The notes beneath the pieces are model-generated. The model was not told the DNA's origin, did no database searches, and saw nothing but the letters and a program-made list of their open reading frames with translations. Position numbers and translations under genes: made by a program. DNA of 64,000 bases from an uncultured Cytophagales bacterium (GTDB taxonomy: Bacteria > Bacteroidota > Bacteroidia > Cytophagales > UBA9547): positions 37,594-101,593 of the forward strand of contig CAMFLX010000005.1 of the NCBI GenBank assembly GCA_945957555.1, read 5' to 3'. This document shows, in pieces, positions 28,814 through 37,936 of the stretch. Position 1 is the stretch's first letter, and the number at the start of each line of letters is the position of its first letter.

Positions 28814-31800
28814 TTATTCTGAGTAATCTCTTTCATCTGATGATAACAGTACCCAGTCTTTACTTGTTAAATTAAATATTACTGATTCTGAAAATAAGAC
28901 CTGTGATCCATTCTTCACCTCGATTTTAGGTTCGAATGTAATAGGTTTCATCACAATTTTATAATCTAATTTTACTGTTGCCGGATTATAGTCCATAGTC
29001 GCAGAGAATTTGACTTCTGTTTTACCAGATGCAACTATTGTCTTATCTGACACACTTACAGATGCCTCAGGAGTTATCGACATTCCTAGGGCTATTTCTG
29101 GTGTAAACTTTACATCATCTTTGACTGGAGCGTATGGGCCATCTTCGGTATCTCCCATTTCTTCTGCGTATAACTGTTTATAACTAAAACCAAAACTTCC
29201 TTCTACTGCCAATTTACATCCAAGAAAGACTTTAACACCAGCCCAATCAAGACCCATAAATACGGCTTTTAGAGGTGGCGGCGTGTATGTTAATAAATCC
29301 AATTTTTTTGTATAAGTTAATGAGGCTTCCCCATATTTAAACTGAATCTCATGTTTTTTCTCATACAATCTAGAATTGTCTTTCTCACCTAATGCTACCT
29401 TATAGCTAGGTTTTATCGCACCTATTTTAAATTTGAAGTCATCATTATCACTAAATATTCCTGGAATTTTTTTAAATCGTGTAGCAATACCTTTAAATTT
29501 TTCAGGGATGCTTTTTATGATTTCTATATCCTTATACTTTTTAGGTTGACCTGTCACCTCAAGTTGTTCAAACGTAAATTCTATGCTTTTTTCTATGTTA
29601 TGAACAAAAACGACTCTGGCAAGTTTTTCCTGATTAAATATTTTAGCTTTTGCTGTTAATTCCAGATTTGGAACATCGCTATACAGCAGCCCATTTGTTT
29701 TGATTTTAAAACCATATATATTAAACGTGTATAAATCATTGTTAGAAGGCATCAGATTACTTAATTGTGTTGTAAAAGTCTCCTTTGTCTGCATTCCAGT
29801 ATTCTTGCTCACAGAACTATTTATGGCAGTTGTGAACTTAGGTAATTCCGTAAAATATTTCTGCTCAAAAGTCCAAGTTACTGGAAGACGGCTCGTATTC
29901 CCTCCACTTGTCGTGACATCAAACTGTAGCTTTTTATCATAATTTTGCCTCAAGGAGGAGTTATCACAATATGGACTCACTATCATATAAAGCCTCTTTC
30001 CATTTTCAGCATTTCTTCCAGTAGTGTATTTATCAAATGCGCATATATTGGTTAAGTCTGAAACCGTTGTTTTTGTGATGGTTTCTTTTGGTATAATTTT
30101 GACTTTTATTTTTTTAGCAGCCAATTCTTCACTATTTGATTTCTTTAATAGCTTGATTACAATAGTTGCGTACTGAGTTATGGATGAAGCGATATCCCCT
30201 AGTCCATTTAATGTTTCATAAGCACCTTTTGTGCCAAATCCCGTATTTGACAAGGTTGTAAGAGTTCCATCAGAGTTTTCATTATATATCACAACATTTG
30301 TTTCAGTCTTTGGTTCCTCTGGATAACCTTCAGGAATGCTCGTTTCATACTTAAAATACAATTTATCTCCTGCTCCAATAGTCACATTGTATTCCCCATT
30401 TACATTATCTATTTCCGCATAGGAATTGTTAGCATCAGGAATACCACTTAAATAATAAAGCCAAATATCGCTACCTATAATATAATTACTATAAACGTCT
30501 GAGCCAGAAGATACATTTATTTCTGCTCTACCTCTACCTATAGTTTTAGTATAGGTTAAAGGGTTTATATTTTCTTTAGTGGAATAGAACTCCGTTTCTC
30601 CTCTATAATTGGGTAAATAGAGATCCCATTTACTATCTGTCGCAGACATGCCTCCCAACTCAAACGTATAATTACTAGTTGAGAAATTTTTCTTCGCCTC
30701 TGGTAAATAAATTGTTTGGTATGTGTAATATTTTTTCCCGTTATAACTCAAATATAGTGTACTTGTTGGAACAGATGTAGTGTTGCCCCTAATAAACTTA
30801 GCATACGAGCCAGTAACTAAGCCATTAAAATTATTCTTTCCGTCAAGCCTGCTAAAGGTATACGGAATAACCAGTGTATCATTAAATAGGCCTTTCAAGA
30901 AATACTCTGCTTCTTCAGCACCAGAATTATGCAAACAAGTGTTTCTATTATTTGTTTTCAATAGAAAATATCTATTCTCTAGTAGATAAGGTGTTTTAGA
31001 ATCAAAATTCTTAACAGCTATCATCTCCCAGTTATCCACCCTATTGCCTCCTGCTAAAAACTTATAAGAGATTATGTTATTACTACTAATATTCTGAGGA
31101 TCTAAGTTTTTCAACTTTGCATGTGGAAACATAGCGACAACAGGTAATACTTTTTCTGGCTTGGCCTTATTTTCATGGAAATCCCTTATAACATAAATAT
31201 CATCACTTGTTTCATTAAATACCTTTGAAGTACTATAGATCGTACCACCACTAGAATATCCTTGAAAAACACCCTGTGTAAATACCGCATTATACAAATC
31301 ATATTTAGTACCATTTTTAAGCTCAAAAGCGACTAATGTTCCACAAGTCAGTGTGGCTGCAACTCTATGACCTTTAGGTAAGAATATTGGCTGTCCCGAA
31401 AGCGATAAATAAAATCCTTCAAAATCAACCGAAATCCCTTTTGCTTCAAGGTACTTATAATCCCTTTTATATACTTTAGCTTCTGCATCCTTATCCTTCT
31501 CAAAGAATCCGAGGACTACGCCTGGGTCGTGCATGATGTCCCATTGGTACTTGATGAGGTCTACGCCACTGTTGTAGGCCATGAGGTTGGCGGCATTAGA
31601 CTGGTCTGCATCGGTATTGAGCCAATCGCTGTTAAAAATATGGGCTAGGGTATGAGGTCCATGGGCAAGCTCATGCGCCACTGTTTTGGCCACGGTAGCC
31701 AAATTGGAGTTGTTCATAAAGATGAACCCACCCTTGCGACCACGTGGCATTTTACCTTGAAGATCTGAATTAGTAAGTTTCCCGTCAGGTGTAAAGAACA

Positions 31801-34800
31801 GATAAGCCTTCGTTGTATCCAAGTCTTTGAACTGATCGTAGTATAAACTCGTCAAAGCCTTTTCTTCTCCTGTAAAGTCATTGTCTAAGAAACCACTTTT
31901 GGTATCCTGTACCATTCCATTACCATCAGCATCCCAACTCTTATCTGTTTTCAGAGTTATGTCATCTAACTCTATTTCATAATTGATACCAATCCTATTA
32001 TAGCTACTATTCAATAACTTTTCTACTTCTGTTTTTACATTTGTTACACTAAAATTTGGTTTTGAAAGCCAAATCGTGGGGTCTCCCACAGTTACAAATA
32101 CTACTTTCTTGGTTACGGTTGGGTAGTTGGCTACGAGTAAACGGCCCACCACACTATCGCCTTTGCTTTTTGAGTACACATAGATGTCTTGTCCGTCGCC
32201 CGCTGCACCGCCAGGTAAGGTTATGGTGAGTGCGGAGGCGTTAAAGTTATAGGTGAGGCCTGCACCTGATTTAAAGGTAAGGTCGGAGGCATTGTAACCA
32301 CTCAGACTCTTGATCTTCACTTTATCTACCTTACCTTCTACCATGGCTTTGGCAGAAACATAGTAGTATTTGCTGCTATTGATTCTCAGCGCCTTGTACT
32401 CCCTTGCCACTTTTCTGTGGGTAAAGTATTCGGCTTTGTATTCGTCAAAGTCATACTTGGCACCGATAGGGTTCTCAAATTCAATGTAGTTGCCACATTT
32501 TTTACAAATCGCCGTGTCTTTGGCTGTTAAGGTAGGTACTGGGTTTGCAAGCGTACCGATGGTATTGCCTGCATTGTCTTTGACCACATTACCTGTTACG
32601 GAATAATCTGCATTCGGAGGGACAGGTATCACACTTCCTGTTTTCACATTGCCATAGGCTTGTCCCCCGTCAAGGTAGTTTTCAGCCTGTTCCGTATAGT
32701 CTTTGGCGAGTTCAAGTGCTTCCGACAATTGCTTACCCGCATCTATGAGTTGTTTTAAGACTGCATTGTACTGGTCTACATATTTGTTGGCTTTGGCTTT
32801 CTGCTCGTCACTCAGTACATTAAGTTCCAAACCTGTGATCTCCACGGCACCTCCTATGAGACAGCGGGCGTCGTTGATCTTGATATTGGTGAATTTTACA
32901 CTGGTTTTGAGACGGTCTGTAAGGTTCACATTGCTGCTGCCTGTAACCGCCGCACCCACGTTACCCAAGTCCAACTCTAGTTTGGCTACACCTGTACCCG
33001 AAAAGGTCTTTGCGGTGGCATCGTAGCTCAAAGGATCTAAGGCAATGATCTCCACATCTGCAGCGCTGAACATGGATTTTTTACTAGCCTTATCGTATTC
33101 GTAGTATTCCACGCCATCTCCTTTGGTCTTGGTCATGGCTATCAAGGAATCCTGACTTAGGGGTACAGTTGACTTACTATCGCAAATGACTTTACCTTGG
33201 CCACAAGGACCATTGTTGGCATCTGCTAAAGTGGCAACCGTCAATGGACCTAATTTCTTGCCTTGCTCTGTACCGCAAACAGGTTGCAAATGAAAGACAT
33301 AATTGGTCTTCGTAGCTAAATTGGTTACTGTGAAACGAATACTGTCTCCATCCAAGAGACTGTTTTTCGCAATAGAATCTGCATTGATCTGCGCCGTGTA
33401 AGGGTCAGAAATACTTTGCGCTTCGTCTCTGTAGGTGACTACATAAGCCATACTTGGGGTATGTTTCCAAACCAGACGGATTTCATTGGCGGCTTGTCTG
33501 TCGGAACGAAAAACACCTTCATACTTGCAAGTCCCTGTATATCTTTGGCTCAGATCTACCAAAGCGGTATCGGTAAAGATACTGTACTTGGCATTGGGGC
33601 AACGCGCCCTAATCGTGTATTGGTAGATGTGCGTTTGACTCACATCAAGGTCATCTATACTCGTAGTGAGACGCGTAGTGTTAAAAACTTTAAAAATATT
33701 GCTGCCTTGTGGTGCATAAAAAAGTTGATATTCTTCTGCATCCGCACTTTTGCTCCATTCAAAGCTTGCAGACTTATCGGTTAAGCCTTCCGCAGTTTTA
33801 GTAGCTGGGGGGAAACAATCGCCTGTACCCGGATTCACGGCTACGGTTGGTTCTTTTTCCAGTTTGAAATACCCTACTGCAGTGGTACTTATTTGGCTAT
33901 TGTCACAAACATAGTCTACTTTATAAGCATACAAGCGATCTTCTACCAAGGTATCGATACTCAGTTGCGGCACTGTAGTCGTTGCCTGTGCCCAAGCCAC
34001 CGAGGTAGGGGCTATGTCATAATAGTCTTTACGAACCACGTAGAACTTGTAGGATTTGTGGATACTCGCATCGGCCGACCACTTAAACAAAGTCTGTTGT
34101 ACACCTGGTGTATGGTCCACAATGAGTTTAAACGGCTGAGGAATGGGACAACCGCCAGCATAGCCATTCTCTCCTTCGTGAATGGTATAAGGTCTGCCCA
34201 AATCCAAGTTTCCAGACACACAAACCGCATCTAAAATAATCTGATAGGTTTTATTGGCTTGCAAAGCTGGTAAGGAAGCTGTAGGACTTGTTACTTCTAT
34301 ACTTTGTTCGTTTTCAAGGGCATCATTGCCGCCTTTATAGCGTAACCTGTACTTCTGAGTGTTTGGCGTGGGATCCCAAGTCAATACTACTTCAGTAGGC
34401 GTACTTTCTATCTTAATGGGCTCTGGCGCAGAGCAGTCTTGTTTCTGTACTGAGAACAAACCTCCGTATACATCAGGTTGCCATGACCTACACTTGGCTG
34501 CGATCTTGAATTCATATTGTATACCTTTTTCAAGACTGCTGATGTCTATGGAAACGGTTTGCCGATCGGTATTATCGTCCACCACCAAGGCTCTGATCGG
34601 CGTATATTGATAAATCGAGCCTAGTTCTCTGTAATTCAATTCGTATTCGGCATGCCCATAGCCTTTGTCCCAAGTGATGTTGACTTTATCTCCTGTAACA
34701 TCGGTGATGATACTCGCCGCATTTACTTGCGGACAGTTTTCCTGTACCGTAAAGGTATAGACCACGCTTTTACCTGAATTCTTAAACCTTTGGTAGCGTC

Positions 34801-35902
34801 TAGCTCCTGTGCTGAGATCTTGCTCATACGCCGTGATTTGCCAAGCGTAGGTACGCCCTTGTTGTAGTTGGAACTGCTCTGGTGTAAAACTAAAGGTAGG
34901 AAAAGTCAATCCCGAATCGGCCAACATGGTAATGGGATAGGTCTTGCCTGCAATATTAATCGCATCATATGGGTTACGGCCATCGGGTACTTCTACCATA
35001 TTGATTTGGTAATAGATCTGTATGGCAGGATTGGCAGTGATACTTCGAGGTGTCCAACTGAAAAAGAGATTCATGCTGAAAGGATCCTGATTCACTGAAC
35101 CATTGTCTTGTGGCAAGTTCAAAAGCGGTGGATCAAAACGCTGTACCAATACGGCGGTAATGTTCGCGTGTATATTACTTACATTGATGGTTGGGAAGTT
35201 CGCATCATAAACTTCGAGTTTCAAGAGATAGAGTCCTTCCGGCAATGCTTTGTTGGTCAGAAACTCATCTACCTTGCCCTTTTCGGGGATCAAATTGCTC
35301 AAAGCAAAGAGTTTGGCGATATTGGGATCACTGAAATCCAGATCGGTAGGAATACCACCGCTGATCGTTAAAGGGATCATTTCTTTGCTGGAAAGCTTGA
35401 GATCTGGGCTTTCCATGGTGAGTTTTACCAAAACATTGTAATTGCTCTTTTGCAAATCCAAGAGCGTGACCGTAGCCGAAGTATTCGTCACATCCGCAAA
35501 CTCATCCAAAAACACGGATGGGTATTTTACAGCTATACTGGTCTTTACGGGATAGGTCTGTTGCGCCTTTAGAGTAGATGAAAGAGAAAAGATGAAAGAG
35601 AAAAGAAGAAGAAAAGTGTTGAGTGCTCCCTTATAATGTTGGGCTTTAAATGTTGGGTTTTGAGTTATTGTTTTTGAGGTTTGCAAAGTCTCGGGTATTA
35701 AGGTCTGTGAGACACAGACCTTGGCATAAAGGTGTGAAGTCTGTGAGGACACAGACTTGGGCGAGTGATGGTTAAAATCATTACTCCTTACTCTTTTCTC
35801 TTTACTCTTAAATCTAAGGTCTTGTGTCTTGTTTCTTGATTCTTGAGTCTTTTCTCTTAAGTGCAAGGTCTTATGTCTAATATCTAATATCATGTATTTC
35901 AA
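28814..35902 (-). CDS. giant TANFOR/fibronectin-III protein with a metallopeptidase-like motif
   Basis: 2362 aa. The only in-frame ATG starts lie at 35902 and 35893, about 95 codons before the hydrophobic signal (TFLLLFSFIFSLSSTLKAQQ); the intervening codons come from repeats. A TANFOR-type region covers about 113-386 (TSIAVKYPSVFLDEFADV, LPEGLYLLKLEVYD, PPLLNLPQDNGSVNQ, LQQGRTYAWQITAYEQD). About five Fn3-like domains follow at 390-890. HELAHGPHTLAH at 1410-1421, with NLMAYNSG (Met1441) and KYQWDIMHDP downstream, looks like a zinc peptidase site. The C-terminal ~890 residues are beta-rich, unrecognised and much more AT-rich. No T9SS sorting tail is visible. It overlaps the barrel gene's stop by 4 bp in the operon. 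It is probably exported; the substrate is unknown. Confidence 0.85.
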   Translation of the reverse strand: MKYMILDIRHKTLHLREKTQESRNKTQDLRFKSKEKRVRSNDFNHHSPKSVSSQTSHLYAKVCVSQTLIPETLQTSKTITQNPTFKAQHYKGALNTFLLLFSFIFSLSSTLKAQQTYPVKTSIAVKYPSVFLDEFADVTNTSATVTLLDLQKSNYNVLVKLTMESPDLKLSSKEMIPLTISGGIPTDLDFSDPNIAKLFALSNLIPEKGKVDEFLTNKALPEGLYLLKLEVYDANFPTINVSNIHANITAVLVQRFDPPLLNLPQDNGSVNQDPFSMNLFFSWTPRSITANPAIQIYYQINMVEVPDGRNPYDAINIAGKTYPITMLADSGLTFPTFSFTPEQFQLQQGRTYAWQITAYEQDLSTGARRYQRFKNSGKSVVYTFTVQENCPQVNAASIITDVTGDKVNITWDKGYGHAEYELNYRELGSIYQYTPIRALVVDDNTDRQTVSIDISSLEKGIQYEFKIAAKCRSWQPDVYGGLFSVQKQDCSAPEPIKIESTPTEVVLTWDPTPNTQKYRLRYKGGNDALENEQSIEVTSPTASLPALQANKTYQIILDAVCVSGNLDLGRPYTIHEGENGYAGGCPIPQPFKLIVDHTPGVQQTLFKWSADASIHKSYKFYVVRKDYYDIAPTSVAWAQATTTVPQLSIDTLVEDRLYAYKVDYVCDNSQISTTAVGYFKLEKEPTVAVNPGTGDCFPPATKTAEGLTDKSASFEWSKSADAEEYQLFYAPQGSNIFKVFNTTRLTTSIDDLDVSQTHIYQYTIRARCPNAKYSIFTDTALVDLSQRYTGTCKYEGVFRSDRQAANEIRLVWKHTPSMAYVVTYRDEAQSISDPYTAQINADSIAKNSLLDGDSIRFTVTNLATKTNYVFHLQPVCGTEQGKKLGPLTVATLADANNGPCGQGKVICDSKSTVPLSQDSLIAMTKTKGDGVEYYEYDKASKKSMFSAADVEIIALDPLSYDATAKTFSGTGVAKLELDLGNVGAAVTGSSNVNLTDRLKTSVKFTNIKINDARCLIGGAVEITGLELNVLSDEQKAKANKYVDQYNAVLKQLIDAGKQLSEALELAKDYTEQAENYLDGGQAYGNVKTGSVIPVPPNADYSVTGNVVKDNAGNTIGTLANPVPTLTAKDTAICKKCGNYIEFENPIGAKYDFDEYKAEYFTHRKVAREYKALRINSSKYYYVSAKAMVEGKVDKVKIKSLSGYNASDLTFKSGAGLTYNFNASALTITLPGGAAGDGQDIYVYSKSKGDSVVGRLLVANYPTVTKKVVFVTVGDPTIWLSKPNFSVTNVKTEVEKLLNSSYNRIGINYEIELDDITLKTDKSWDADGNGMVQDTKSGFLDNDFTGEEKALTSLYYDQFKDLDTTKAYLFFTPDGKLTNSDLQGKMPRGRKGGFIFMNNSNLATVAKTVAHELAHGPHTLAHIFNSDWLNTDADQSNAANLMAYNSGVDLIKYQWDIMHDPGVVLGFFEKDKDAEAKVYKRDYKYLEAKGISVDFEGFYLSLSGQPIFLPKGHRVAATLTCGTLVAFELKNGTKYDLYNAVFTQGVFQGYSSGGTIYSTSKVFNETSDDIYVIRDFHENKAKPEKVLPVVAMFPHAKLKNLDPQNISSNNIISYKFLAGGNRVDNWEMIAVKNFDSKTPYLLENRYFLLKTNNRNTCLHNSGAEEAEYFLKGLFNDTLVIPYTFSRLDGKNNFNGLVTGSYAKFIRGNTTSVPTSTLYLSYNGKKYYTYQTIYLPEAKKNFSTSNYTFELGGMSATDSKWDLYLPNYRGETEFYSTKENINPLTYTKTIGRGRAEINVSSGSDVYSNYIIGSDIWLYYLSGIPDANNSYAEIDNVNGEYNVTIGAGDKLYFKYETSIPEGYPEEPKTETNVVIYNENSDGTLTTLSNTGFGTKGAYETLNGLGDIASSITQYATIVIKLLKKSNSEELAAKKIKVKIIPKETITKTTVSDLTNICAFDKYTTGRNAENGKRLYMIVSPYCDNSSLRQNYDKKLQFDVTTSGGNTSRLPVTWTFEQKYFTELPKFTTAINSSVSKNTGMQTKETFTTQLSNLMPSNNDLYTFNIYGFKIKTNGLLYSDVPNLELTAKAKIFNQEKLARVVFVHNIEKSIEFTFEQLEVTGQPKKYKDIEIIKSIPEKFKGIATRFKKIPGIFSDNDDFKFKIGAIKPSYKVALGEKDNSRLYEKKHEIQFKYGEASLTYTKKLDLLTYTPPPLKAVFMGLDWAGVKVFLGCKLAVEGSFGFSYKQLYAEEMGDTEDGPYAPVKDDVKFTPEIALGMSITPEASVSVSDKTIVASGKTEVKFSATMDYNPATVKLDYKIVMKPITFEPKIEVKNGSQVLFSESVIFNLTSKDWVLLSSDERDYSE
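35571..35610. repeat. heptanucleotide array inside the TANFOR signal-peptide codons
   Basis: On the + strand AGATGAA AGAGAAA occurs twice in tandem (35576-35603) followed by AGAAGAA, a 7-bp period of form AGANNAA. On the coding strand it encodes the signal-peptide core (FSFIFSLSST). Confidence 0.7.
35700..35758. repeat. REP-like pair of perfect hairpins
   Basis: Two palindromes lie 14 bp apart. AAGGTCTGTG-AGA-CACAGACCTT (35700-35722) has 10-bp arms. AAGTCTGTG-AGGA-CACAGACTT (35737-35758) has 9-bp arms. They share the core GTCTGTG/CACAGAC. They sit in the repeat-derived 5' part of the TANFOR frame. Confidence 0.75.
35781..35892. repeat. heptanucleotide array at the 5' end of the TANFOR gene
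   Basis: About 16 imperfect units of a 7-bp repeat, TNNNTCT on the + strand (AGANNNA on the coding strand), including TTACTCT, TTTCTCT, TGTGTCT, TGATTCT and TGAGTCT. It contains a 12-bp segment (35792-35803) exactly complementary to the array in the signal-peptide codons. Confidence 0.75.
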
Positions 35903-37614
35903 AAAGTAAAATTGTATCCTAGTGTTGCTAAAAACTCGCTGAAGGTTTTGTTGTACCTGCTAAATTCCGATTCGGAAATTTTGTTCCTGAGTGTATACCT
36001 GAAACCCAGACTGAAATTGTGGTGTTTGCCTCCCTTGAGACTATAATTATTACCTACTGAAAAGAGCTGGGCGGTGAGCTTGCCTTTTTCATAGTTGTTG
36101 TTGGCATTAGCATTGAGCGAAGCCCTAAGTTTTTTCTTGAACATGGGTACGGAGGCATTCAAACCAAGTCCTGCGTATTGGGAAGTACCCGTAGTATATT
36201 GTGAATTGTTTCCGTTGGCACTGAACCCTAATGAGATATTGGACTTTTTCCATGACTGCGTATAGGACAGGGTCGCATTGCCCATATTTTGTGCGGTGAT
36301 TTGTGTATTTTGTTTGTTTGCCGTAGTTTGGAATGAGGAGTTCAAAGCAATGTTACGAACCGCATGGTCACTCTCGTTGATTTTATAGGTACAGCCGCCA
36401 TTAAAAGATTGACTGATCTGCACAAAACTCAAAGTATCGAATCTGTCGTTTGAAGACAACTGCAGATATCTTCGGTCGATCGGTTGTACGTTGGTATAAC
36501 TACTGAAATTAGAATAAGAAGCATTGAAATTCAAACGTTTGGTGGCCGCATAGTTTACATTGAGTGACCCCACGGTACGTTTCATCTGCGTAATTTTGGT
36601 TTTGTCAAGGTTGTCCCTTTGTCTTCCCAAACTTCCTGAAATGTTCACTTTTTTCTTAAAGAGTGATGTGGATGCATTAATGGTTACATTCTCCAAATCT
36701 GAATTGAAGTAATAAGCGCCTAGGGTTCTATACCCCGGATCTATGTGTTCAAAGCCAAAACCCAGATTCATGAATGAAAACTGGTATGCAATGTTTGCTT
36801 TGTAGGCATTATAAAAAACGGTGGATTCTCTTTGTTTGATGAAATAGAGGTTATTGATCACTGGTTGATCGCCCTTGGCCTGTTCTGAACGGATGTCTTG
36901 GGTCCATGCGGAGCGTGCCCCTTCAGCCTGAAAACTGAGTTTCTTGAAAATTACCTTTTTGAAACCTAGACTCAATACCATATTTTCTTGTGGTTTGAGA
37001 CCCGACTGTATCGGAGGCATTTTGATCGATCCCAATTTGTCCTGTGCTGCAAAACCGATCAACTGGATTTGATCGCCTAACTTATTGTTATAACCCAATT
37101 TCAACCCTGCACCCCAGCGTTCAAAAGCAGCTTGAGTAGGAGTTTGTACACTATCATATTCTACGGCCTTGAGTAAACGTCCTGCCATGGCAGCTACTTG
37201 AATGATTTTAGGTTTCCACTCTACACCCCCTCCTAAAAAGTTATGTCCCGACAAGGTATAGGGGGAGAAAGACATGTTTCTATAACCTCCATGTAAAGTC
37301 AAATTCTTATAGGTAGGACTCAAACCTACGATATTAAAGGGCTGCCTTGTGTACGAAAAGTTCTGATTGGTATAAGTAAAAGTCAGGGGCACCGCAATAC
37401 CTGCATAGCTGAAAGTTACATTTCCGTTGAACACATAGGAATAAGGAGCTACTCTATTTACGCCACTAGACAAATACAAACTCTGATTCACTCCCAAACC
37501 ACCGCTTACCTTAAAGGCAGACTTTTTCCCGATCTGGTCGAGCTGCTGCGCTGAGGCAAGACTGAGGAAGGAAAAGAAAGACACAAGAGTCAAGACACAA
37601 GAGTCAAGACGCAT
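35899..37614 (-). CDS. outer-membrane beta-barrel-like protein of the TANFOR operon
   Basis: 571 aa from the ATG at 37612-37614, which gives a classic signal peptide (MRLDSCVLTLVSFFSFLSLASA then QQ). The frame extends open to 37929, but that 105-codon extension is Lys/Gln/Asp-rich and made of heptamer repeats, so I do not treat it as native protein. The mature part is built of alternating strands with Gly/Asn turns (SYVFNGNVTFSYAGIAVPLTFTYTNQ, TLHGGYRNMSFSPYTLSGHNFLGGGVEWKP, then repeated LNFNASYSNFSS-type strands) and ends in aromatic TLGYNFTF, as barrels do. I recognise it as a barrel protein that accompanies TANFOR genes in Bacteroidota. It is probably a pore or anchor for its neighbours; this is inferred from context. 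Confidence 0.8.
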   Translation of the reverse strand: MRLDSCVLTLVSFFSFLSLASAQQLDQIGKKSAFKVSGGLGVNQSLYLSSGVNRVAPYSYVFNGNVTFSYAGIAVPLTFTYTNQNFSYTRQPFNIVGLSPTYKNLTLHGGYRNMSFSPYTLSGHNFLGGGVEWKPKIIQVAAMAGRLLKAVEYDSVQTPTQAAFERWGAGLKLGYNNKLGDQIQLIGFAAQDKLGSIKMPPIQSGLKPQENMVLSLGFKKVIFKKLSFQAEGARSAWTQDIRSEQAKGDQPVINNLYFIKQRESTVFYNAYKANIAYQFSFMNLGFGFEHIDPGYRTLGAYYFNSDLENVTINASTSLFKKKVNISGSLGRQRDNLDKTKITQMKRTVGSLNVNYAATKRLNFNASYSNFSSYTNVQPIDRRYLQLSSNDRFDTLSFVQISQSFNGGCTYKINESDHAVRNIALNSSFQTTANKQNTQITAQNMGNATLSYTQSWKKSNISLGFSANGNNSQYTTGTSQYAGLGLNASVPMFKKKLRASLNANANNNYEKGKLTAQLFSVGNNYSLKGGKHHNFSLGFRYTLRNKISESEFSRYNKTFSEFLATLGYNFTF

Positions 37615-37634
37615 AACACAAGATACAAGACTAT
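37579..37634. repeat. heptanucleotide array encoding the barrel protein's signal peptide
   Basis: Eight 7-bp units on the + strand: AGACACA, AGAGTCA, AGACACA, AGAGTCA, AGACGCA, TAACACA, AGATACA, AGACTAT. The ATG at 37612-37614 spans two units, and codons 1-12 of the protein are all repeat-derived. Confidence 0.8.
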
Positions 37635-37808
37635 GGTGTAACCTTAAAAATAGCATAAACATTTCTTTATCAGCAAATAAGGGTAAAGGTTTTAGATTTT
37701 GGGTTCTGTATACTATATCCAAGGCAAGTTTCGACTCTTGTGTCTTTTGCCCCAACTTTGCCTCACCTGAGTAGAGAGTGTTTTCTTGGGTGGCAGAAAG
37801 CCTAGAAT

Positions 37809-37922
37809 CTGTCTTAGTTGATTTGTCTTGTCTCTTTTCTCTCTCTTCTTTACTCCTAATTCTAAGGTCTTGATTCTTATGTCTTTTGTCTTGCGTCTTG
37901 ATTCTTATGTCTTGTGTTTTAA
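37809..37922. repeat. heptanucleotide array between the ~5290-aa gene and the barrel gene
   Basis: About 16 imperfect TNNNTCT-type units on the + strand (TGTCTTG, ATTCTTA, TGTCTTT, CGTCTTG, GGTCTTG), opposite in orientation to the array at 37579-37634. The two arrays share AAGRATCAAGACGCA-type words as inverted copies. The 322-bp gap 37615-37936 holds this array, a smaller fragment near 37736, and no gene I would support. Confidence 0.75.
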
Positions 37923-37936
37923 GTGCCATGATACAA

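Noticed and set aside
37615..37929. 105-codon N-terminal extension of the barrel protein
   Set aside because: It consists mainly of heptamer-repeat codons (Lys/Gln/Asp/Arg) placed before a complete signal peptide, so a start at 37614 is more likely.
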